Source: a bacterium (lineage in GTDB: Archaea; Nanoarchaeota; Nanoarchaeia; Woesearchaeales; UBA10216). Taken from it: a stretch of 10,158 bases of DNA. Shown here piece after piece: positions 6,701 to 10,158 of the stretch (positions are counted from its first letter, which is position 1; each line of letters begins with the position of its first letter). The notes beneath the pieces are model-generated. The model was given only the letters and a program-made list of their open reading frames with translations. It made no database searches and was not told the origin of the DNA. The position numbers were made by a program, and so were the translations under genes. The stretch is from the NCBI GenBank assembly GCA_024206195.1, contig JAAGZO010000530.1, positions 1 to 10,158 of the forward strand. Reading direction: 5' to 3'.

Positions 6701-9700
6701 AGCCAATTTGGCAACAGTATATCTACTGTGGTATTCAGGGGGAAGATACTGGACAAGGAGGTGAATGTAAGAATGATAGGGAGGCTATTACATTTCCACT
6801 ATCTAGCGTTCTAAAATTTGATAGTGGTGGAGAAAGTATTCAAGCTAACGAAACAATACTTAAGAGCTTTTCCAATAAAGCTATTGGGATAGATTACTTA
6901 GATAGAACATCTTCAGTATCTTGGACAGGAGGACATTTACTAGGAAAATCTTTCAGAGATAATTCTACTTCTGTTAATAACTTTAAAGGATTTGGTCATA
7001 TAGTGACTGAAAGAGTAGTCAAAACATCTCTACCTTTTTCCACATACTTTTCTATTGGTACAGGAGAAAATTATTACCGACAAGGAGTAAAAGTACCTTT
7101 CGGACCATGGACCAATTGGTCTATTCAGGATCAATCCCCAACTTGGCAGTGGCGTCCTGAACTTTGTGATCCTGTGTTGGCGCAATACATTAGAATATCT
7201 TATGATATAACTGACGCTTATCAAAAAGGGAATTCTTTGCTTTTTAGATATACACCAAACCCTACTGAGTGGCTAAGAACTATCCTTCAATATAATTCAG
7301 GTAAAAGTTCTAATGGAAAATGTAATGTACCACTTTCTGAACGAAAAGACTGTTTAGCTGGATATGGTGGTTCAAATTTGACAAAAGCTTGCGCAGATAA
7401 AAACTGTTGTTGGGATAACACAGTTGATCCTAGTCAGCATCCATGGTGCTATATGAGTGGTAGTGGTAGTACTACACCCTCAAAACCTTTAGTTGGTGAT
7501 TTTAGTTCTAGTACGTATATGTTATATGCTATTGATATTCCACAAGGAGAATATCAAGTATCTCTAATTACTAAATCATCCGGAAAGGGTTTTGTGGAGT
7601 TAGGAGTATCCAATAAGAACTTTGAAATGAGCCCTGAATGGATAGTAAATAGCAAAGGTGCAGCACCTATGACATGGGTGAAGAATACTACACAGATATC
7701 TACTGACAAAGATATGGTATGTATTTGGGTTAGAATAACAGTAGAAACTAAAGCAGGTAATTCTCTGAGAATTGGAGGAATAGAAATTTCCCGTCAAGCT
7801 CGTGATTTAGTGTATATTAATCCTTCAGTAGACTCATTTACAAATGCTAAGGGAGAAATGAGTGCTAAATTAAGTTGGAATACGATAGCAGGTATTGAAT
7901 ATTATGAAGTAAGAAATTCTAGTAATAAATTATTAGGAATAGCCCATCAAGGAGTCAATCCTAGAACGGATTATACTAAATTGGCTTATAATGTATTTAA
8001 TCTTAGCGAAGGAGACAAACCTCATTTAATAGGTATTCCTGGTGGAGTAAAAACAGGCAATATAAGACATCCTGTCTCTCTACCACTTACAGTTGTTTGT
8101 ACTTTCTTCATTCTAATATCTACCATCTTTGCAATATATTCTTTGAGTAAACCGTTATCAGGATTTTTGGCTAATAAATTTGTAAAAGGAACAGTACTCT
8201 TAATAGGTATTGTTAGTTTAATAGTATTGTCTATTCACTTAGGAACCCGTATCACTAGAGTCAATGATCATAAATATGCGATAGCTCATTGGAAATCTGA
8301 TAAACCACATGCACTTAATGCATGTTTTGATGATGCCAGAGTAAAATGTTGGCGCTGGCTATTATATGTATGGCGTAAAAATAACTGGGATGTACGCTTT
8401 TCCTTCTATTATAATACTTTATGGCTTACACGTGATCTTGACTGGCTTAGGGCTGTAGTAAAATTAGGCCATGAAATAGGAGGACATGGTCATGAACATC
8501 TAACAGCTGCTGATGGAAGTATAACAGAAAAATACATTAGTGATAATATTTCATATTGTGCTAAATTGCTTAGAGATCTAGTCTATCAAAATCCTAAACA
8601 ACAATTATCCTATGCATATCCTCACGGGACATTACCCATATTGGCATCGAAAAGACAGACAGTTAAATCGGGAGGAAGCCCTGGAGATAATGGCATTTGT
8701 GGAGGAAGTTTTTGTCATACAGATTATAATTGTACTCAGACATGTGTAAATAACAAATGCTCTGGAGATAATAAAAATTGTTCTATAGACACGGACTGTA
8801 ACACACCTAAACCTGGTTATGCTAGTTGTGCTGAGGAGTGTCAGGCTGCTGGGGCTCCTGATGGATGTAAGACCTGTGGAGGACAAGGAGGATGTGGCGG
8901 GATTGGAAATGCTCGGGATCCTACCGCTAATTATCTTATCGTTCCTTTTGTGAAAGCTCTACAAGAGAATTATATTAGTGCAAGAACAGTAACTGACGAA
9001 TCATCTGATCAGTTCTTAGGTATTACAAGCTGGCCTCCCTACCAGAAGACCATCAATACTACTAATACTCTTCCAAGTACAGGAACAGATATCAGTAATA
9101 GTATATATAAACAAGGAATCATGGGTACAGGTCTAAATCCTGTATGGTCGTGGCCATACCAAATTGATCTTAATCATGGTCTAGAAGATGGCATTGATAC
9201 TGAAGTCATCACAGCCAATTACTTTCGTCAATATGATATTGCTATGAATATTCCTAATAGTATGATCATATTGGCTGGGCATGATTTTAATCCTACTGAT
9301 CCTCAAACTGATAAAGATGTATTATGCGATAACTCCCCTGATGTTACACCATTATCTGTACAGCAACTGACATGTGCTTGTTGCGAAAACCCCAAATGTG
9401 AAGCCATTCTCGATCCAGCATGGAATGGATCCATACCTTTGTACGATCCAAACACTGGAAAGTTTCCCATCATTGATTGGGATAAGAGGCCACACGGAGA
9501 TCCAAAAGTAGAAGGGGGTGTTCCTACTGGAGCATGTGATTTACAATGGAACAACCAAAAATCAGCTACATGTCATCAATCTTGTGACGCATGTTGGGTA
9601 GCTACACCAGGAAGTGCTATAATCAGTCTTTTCAATAGAATACAAAAAGATAAAGATAAATTGTGGTTTGCAACACAAAGAGAGCTTGTTGCGTATTGTT

Positions 9701-9930
9701 ATAACCGTGAAAATTCTACATTAACTGTGAAAAAATCATCCTCTACTCGTGTTATATATGAACTTACTACAAGATATGCATATGATGGAGAGATATCTTT
9801 AGTATTTCCAGGAGCTACCAATGTGACAGTAAATAATAAATCTTATAAAGTACAAAAATCAGCTAATGGAGAAGAGTATATTGATGTACAACCTATAACA
9901 GGTACTTTAGAATTAAATGTAGATTATTAA
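3757..9930 (+). CDS. Giant membrane-anchored glycan hydrolase: GH85 endo-beta-N-acetylglucosaminidase with P-type trefoil, fused to NodB-type polysaccharide deacetylase
   Basis: This 2057-residue protein has, in order: a beta-trefoil-like region (about 30-180); a GH85 catalytic domain (about 295-840) with the N-x-E pair at Asn 517/Glu 519; a GH85-type beta-sandwich region (about 1035-1345) interrupted by a P-type trefoil (1187-1234); an Fn3-like stretch (about 1355-1400); two membrane helices (about 1442-1463 and 1476-1496); a NodB polysaccharide deacetylase (about 1505-1850); and a small beta-rich C-terminal domain (about 1985-2057). GH85 enzymes cut the GlcNAc-GlcNAc core of N-glycans, and NodB-family enzymes remove acetyl groups from GlcNAc polymers. 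The protein could release and modify host or virion glycans. Cellular ENGases are well under half this length. There is no N-terminal signal peptide, although the chain is rich in Cys and disulfide-type modules. ATG 3757 is the first in-frame start after the divergent promoter. A hairpin lies 18 nt after the stop. Confidence 0.9.
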   Translation: MENIGELQKQLNPKGIFKNGMTYNMPTHYPGTVRIISLAKAADGKKFALAAQDELTIIAQEITTSNSTNDKWRMIVWKTDDSNRFLYNIKFGKYLARKNGKLQLIDISELPYINKEGKTVNVFPNICCVWNGMNGNRHIYLSDDKTAQKLNKDINNGYCVKGNGTDMVVDTSKTCNLTWQPGSVTPDDSSSCQSGYNCRYVLSKDFCDQEGFFQPGGLPISIEASPGIGTPITGNIYLTLESDNSVSVGEIPNDIKAEMLCTGTYVTGKDRKTPPICWTTIIQESPENMKYTIPSRTGWSISQLLAWNKEDDGILEYARSMEPLAERIVNKNLQILPEKEYTPYFTYSSSSPDATGCPTQYMSGTLLGPSRFQFMWNWQYVDTYTLFAGDQGSGADVELYNIDAKNMGIGMCDVNVEIPGPCPSGEKCPNGAGSVGSIIEGTSGAGKGGRFTFPPKYMIDAAHKNGVKIYGCGLFFQEIYYGGQYSWFMQALADPKLLAKKMVDVAVAYGFDGWMTNFETGVTDAGYTWGGTQKEGTPGYSGQIYAGKNYFNGKEISSNYWKNMIAGSSMPAFRMHGGDLCEDCTTCGSGPVGCASKDNVQSAPQSASTCLYVSDEENKVGNYSMPCSSVYVQGGGWGDLQSNCEKLSESQKCKWVNVLEYKDANGRPLYHDLGNGTVCRNAYDAAFPMTCENPSSPNQVGSLKFSGGANGQATPWAPKNITKEEYKTQVTNAIALRQKFRVFLQEFKKYKTKLGVDINILMYDTEQLAGPLAGGITLPPAGRGCSPKGQGTCYGNFNLWVDDDGTPLVDQVYDMNSGDFGDVTGALGVVPQGITATYTLSNNNDVIEKFTNIKGKHLPQKSGWPTDTGPNKPGYKNDGNPQNINKQTSDCKGGSSKWAPFTNPQNGYCVPNNYEGAFINNGMRPKNLNLGLGRPYDYYQTIQLEGLTKPSQPVTFADVAQSGNFKKALTSAHNTFNGGSTKPIWQQYIYCGIQGEDTGQGGECKNDREAITFPLSSVLKFDSGGESIQANETILKSFSNKAIGIDYLDRTSSVSWTGGHLLGKSFRDNSTSVNNFKGFGHIVTERVVKTSLPFSTYFSIGTGENYYRQGVKVPFGPWTNWSIQDQSPTWQWRPELCDPVLAQYIRISYDITDAYQKGNSLLFRYTPNPTEWLRTILQYNSGKSSNGKCNVPLSERKDCLAGYGGSNLTKACADKNCCWDNTVDPSQHPWCYMSGSGSTTPSKPLVGDFSSSTYMLYAIDIPQGEYQVSLITKSSGKGFVELGVSNKNFEMSPEWIVNSKGAAPMTWVKNTTQISTDKDMVCIWVRITVETKAGNSLRIGGIEISRQARDLVYINPSVDSFTNAKGEMSAKLSWNTIAGIEYYEVRNSSNKLLGIAHQGVNPRTDYTKLAYNVFNLSEGDKPHLIGIPGGVKTGNIRHPVSLPLTVVCTFFILISTIFAIYSLSKPLSGFLANKFVKGTVLLIGIVSLIVLSIHLGTRITRVNDHKYAIAHWKSDKPHALNACFDDARVKCWRWLLYVWRKNNWDVRFSFYYNTLWLTRDLDWLRAVVKLGHEIGGHGHEHLTAADGSITEKYISDNISYCAKLLRDLVYQNPKQQLSYAYPHGTLPILASKRQTVKSGGSPGDNGICGGSFCHTDYNCTQTCVNNKCSGDNKNCSIDTDCNTPKPGYASCAEECQAAGAPDGCKTCGGQGGCGGIGNARDPTANYLIVPFVKALQENYISARTVTDESSDQFLGITSWPPYQKTINTTNTLPSTGTDISNSIYKQGIMGTGLNPVWSWPYQIDLNHGLEDGIDTEVITANYFRQYDIAMNIPNSMIILAGHDFNPTDPQTDKDVLCDNSPDVTPLSVQQLTCACCENPKCEAILDPAWNGSIPLYDPNTGKFPIIDWDKRPHGDPKVEGGVPTGACDLQWNNQKSATCHQSCDACWVATPGSAIISLFNRIQKDKDKLWFATQRELVAYCYNRENSTLTVKKSSSTRVIYELTTRYAYDGEISLVFPGATNVTVNNKSYKVQKSANGEEYIDVQPITGTLELNVDY
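3844..4296 (+). other. N-terminal beta-trefoil-like (ricin/fascin-type) region
   Basis: Residues about 30-180 of the 2057-residue protein. Short strands repeat roughly three times, with W- and L-containing blocks (KWRMIVWK, FGKYLARKNGKLQL, CCVWNGMNGNRHIYL, TWQPG). Such spacing is typical of beta-trefoil carbohydrate- or protein-binding folds. No strict QxW repeat is present, so the assignment rests on pattern only. A glycan-binding module in front of a glycosidase would make sense. Confidence 0.35.
4639..6276 (+). other. GH85 endo-beta-N-acetylglucosaminidase catalytic domain
   Basis: Residues about 295-840. GWSISQLLAWN (298-308) matches the conserved family opening (S-x-x-x-L-L-x-W). GVKIYGCGLFFQEIYYGG (466-483) is followed by AYGFDGWMTNFETG (508-521), the hallmark segment. 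In characterised enzymes its Asn orients the substrate N-acetyl group for oxazoline formation and its Glu is the acid/base; here they are Asn 517 and Glu 519. ILMYDT (760-765) and LWVDDDGTPLVDQVYDMN (799-816) fit the later W-Y-D-S strand and loop. The region between these parts is much longer than usual and holds a Cys-rich insert at about 577-690. Confidence 0.88.
6859..7791 (+). other. GH85 C-terminal beta-sandwich region, split by a trefoil insert
   Basis: Residues about 1035-1345. LPFSTYFSIGTGENYY, PWTNWSIQD and PTWQWRPE (1092-1135) match the ENGase block LPF-x-T-x-F-x-x-G-x-G, PW-x-N-x-S-x-QD and PTW-x-W. ISYDITDAYQKGNSLLF (1147-1163) matches the next conserved strand pair (DDAYNGGSSL in cellular enzymes). 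The beta-rich sequence then resumes after the trefoil (about 1245-1345) and ends in RIGGIEISR. These blocks confirm a full-length GH85 enzyme and not just a catalytic fragment. Confidence 0.75.
7315..7458 (+). other. P-type trefoil domain
   Basis: Residues about 1187-1234. Six cysteines at 1189, 1199, 1212, 1217, 1218 and 1231 have the spacing of the three-loop P-type trefoil. The hallmark ACADKNCCWD (C-x4-CCW) and the closing PWCY are present, and Arg 1196 precedes the second Cys as in the family pattern. P-type trefoils occur in TFF peptides, sucrase-isomaltase and acid alpha-glucosidase; TFFs bind GlcNAc-capped mucin glycans. A Ser/Gly/Thr linker (SGSGSTTPS) follows. Confidence 0.88.
8080..8244 (+). 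other. Two-helix membrane hairpin between the hydrolase and deacetylase
   Basis: Two hydrophobic segments lie at residues about 1442-1463 (from LPLTVVCTFF) and 1476-1496 (from VKGTVLLIGI). A 12-residue turn with two Lys separates them. Two passes place the ENGase and the deacetylase on the same side of the membrane, with only the turn on the other side. No other clear membrane segment is visible in the chain. Confidence 0.85.
8269..9306 (+). other. NodB-type polysaccharide deacetylase domain (CE4-like)
   Basis: Residues about 1505-1850. ACFDDA (1522-1527) is motif 1 (T/C-F-DD), with Asp 1525/1526. GHEIGGHGHEH (1571-1581) is motif 2, with His 1577 and His 1581 as metal ligands. YAYPHG (1619-1624) corresponds to motif 3 (R-x-P-Y-G). 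MIILAGHDF (1836-1844) is the last motif, with His 1842. The metal triad Asp-His-His is complete, so activity is plausible. Between motifs 3 and 5 sits a long Cys-rich insert (about 1637-1712). Relatives act on chitin, chitooligosaccharides or peptidoglycan. Confidence 0.85.
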
Positions 9931-9948
9931 TTGGACGAACTTGATTGT

Positions 9949-9973
9949 TTATTAGTTTTATTTAAACTAATAA
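9949..9973 (+). terminator. Perfect 10-bp hairpin after the ENGase/deacetylase gene
   Basis: TTATTAGTTT (9949-9958) and AAACTAATAA (9964-9973) are exact inverted repeats with a 5-nt loop. The hairpin starts 18 nt after the TAA. Hairpins just after stop codons mark mRNA 3' ends and polyadenylation sites in mimiviruses, so this is the likely transcript end. It is A/T-rich and lacks a bacterial-type GC stem. Confidence 0.65.
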
Positions 9974-10072
9974 CCCTATTAAAATTTCTCGGAAATATCC
10001 TTATCGAAATTATAAAACCTAAGTTTTAAAAATGACATTTAATGGCACACACTATCTAGAGAAAAACAAATC
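9974..10072 (+). promoter_or_regulatory. AT-rich upstream region of the polymerase-like gene
   Basis: These 99 bp between the hairpin and ATG 10073 should contain the promoter of the last gene. AAAATTTC and GAAATTAT resemble the mimivirus early element AAAATTGA but neither is an exact match, and I see no TTTTCTT close to the start. A 41-codon frame (10032-10157) crosses the start of the next gene; I treat it as chance. Confidence 0.3.
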
Positions 10073-10158
10073 ATGCAAAAAAGCAAATTTTTTACATATA
10101 GTTGGCATATCGATGAGAGCCAAGAGGAATTTACATGTATACGTATATATGGATTGAA
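10073..10158 (+). CDS. N-terminus of a probable family B DNA polymerase (cut by the window end)
   Basis: ATG 10073 opens a frame that runs to the window edge, giving 28 complete codons. The pattern FFTYSWHIDE, a short acidic stretch and then CIRIYGL resembles the start of giant-virus delta-type family B DNA polymerases. In these a W-H/D strand leads to an I-R-x-Y/F-G strand in the N-terminal domain. There is no in-frame ATG upstream; a TAA lies at 10040-10042. Only the very first part is visible and no exonuclease or polymerase motif is in view, so the identification is tentative. If right, it is the core replication polymerase and anchors this fragment in a nucleocytoplasmic large DNA virus. 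Confidence 0.55.
   Translation, partial: MQKSKFFTYSWHIDESQEEFTCIRIYGL

Noticed and set aside
10032..10157. 41-codon frame overlapping the polymerase-like start
   Set aside because: Its sequence resembles nothing, and the frame starting at 10073 inside it has a recognisable N-terminal pattern and stays open to the window end.
1..10158. tRNA, rRNA, CRISPR arrays, transposons or inteins
   Set aside because: I saw no cloverleaf-like sequence, no spaced direct repeats, no transposase frame or terminal repeats, and no intein splice motifs within the two large proteins.

Overview
The window looks like a piece of a giant DNA virus genome (Nucleocytoviricota, most likely Mimiviridae or klosneuvirus-like). 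Genes are AT-rich, intronless and tightly packed on both strands. There are no bacterial-style ribosome binding sites; starts sit in A-rich contexts such as AATAAATG. One intergenic gap holds a perfect hairpin of the kind that marks mRNA 3' ends in this group. The domain fusions combine eukaryotic and bacterial families, and the window ends in what appears to be the start of a family B DNA polymerase gene. The lineage assignment is inference, since no marker gene is complete.

Layout, left to right: (1) a 66-residue two-pass membrane protein (35-235), with a short overlapping frame behind it (213-323) that may be its frameshifted tail; (2) a 1002-residue membrane-anchored glycan-synthesis polyprotein (354-3362) with four recognisable domains: GT25 glycosyltransferase, LicD/fukutin-type transferase, GT32 glycosyltransferase and a class I methyltransferase; (3) on the minus strand, a 110-residue stand-alone NFACT-R/CCDC25-like protein (3349-3681), which overlaps the end of gene 2 by exactly 14 bp; (4) a 2057-residue glycan-degrading polyprotein (3757-9930) with a beta-trefoil-like N-terminus, a GH85 endo-beta-N-acetylglucosaminidase interrupted by a P-type trefoil and Cys-rich inserts, a two-helix membrane hairpin and a NodB-type polysaccharide deacetylase; (5) a 3' hairpin at 9949-9973; (6) the first 28 codons of the polymerase-like gene (10073 to the window end).

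The two large proteins have opposite chemistry. One would build and decorate glycans (sugar transfer, phospho-sugar/phosphocholine-type transfer, O-methylation). The other would cut the chitobiose core of N-glycans and de-N-acetylate GlcNAc-containing sugars. Together they suggest a locus for remodelling virion or host glycans. That is inferred from domain content and adjacency, not shown by the sequence.

The most unusual features are the two multi-enzyme fusions. Also notable is a pair of start-codon hairpins that share a 15-nt block at the starts of genes 2 and 3.
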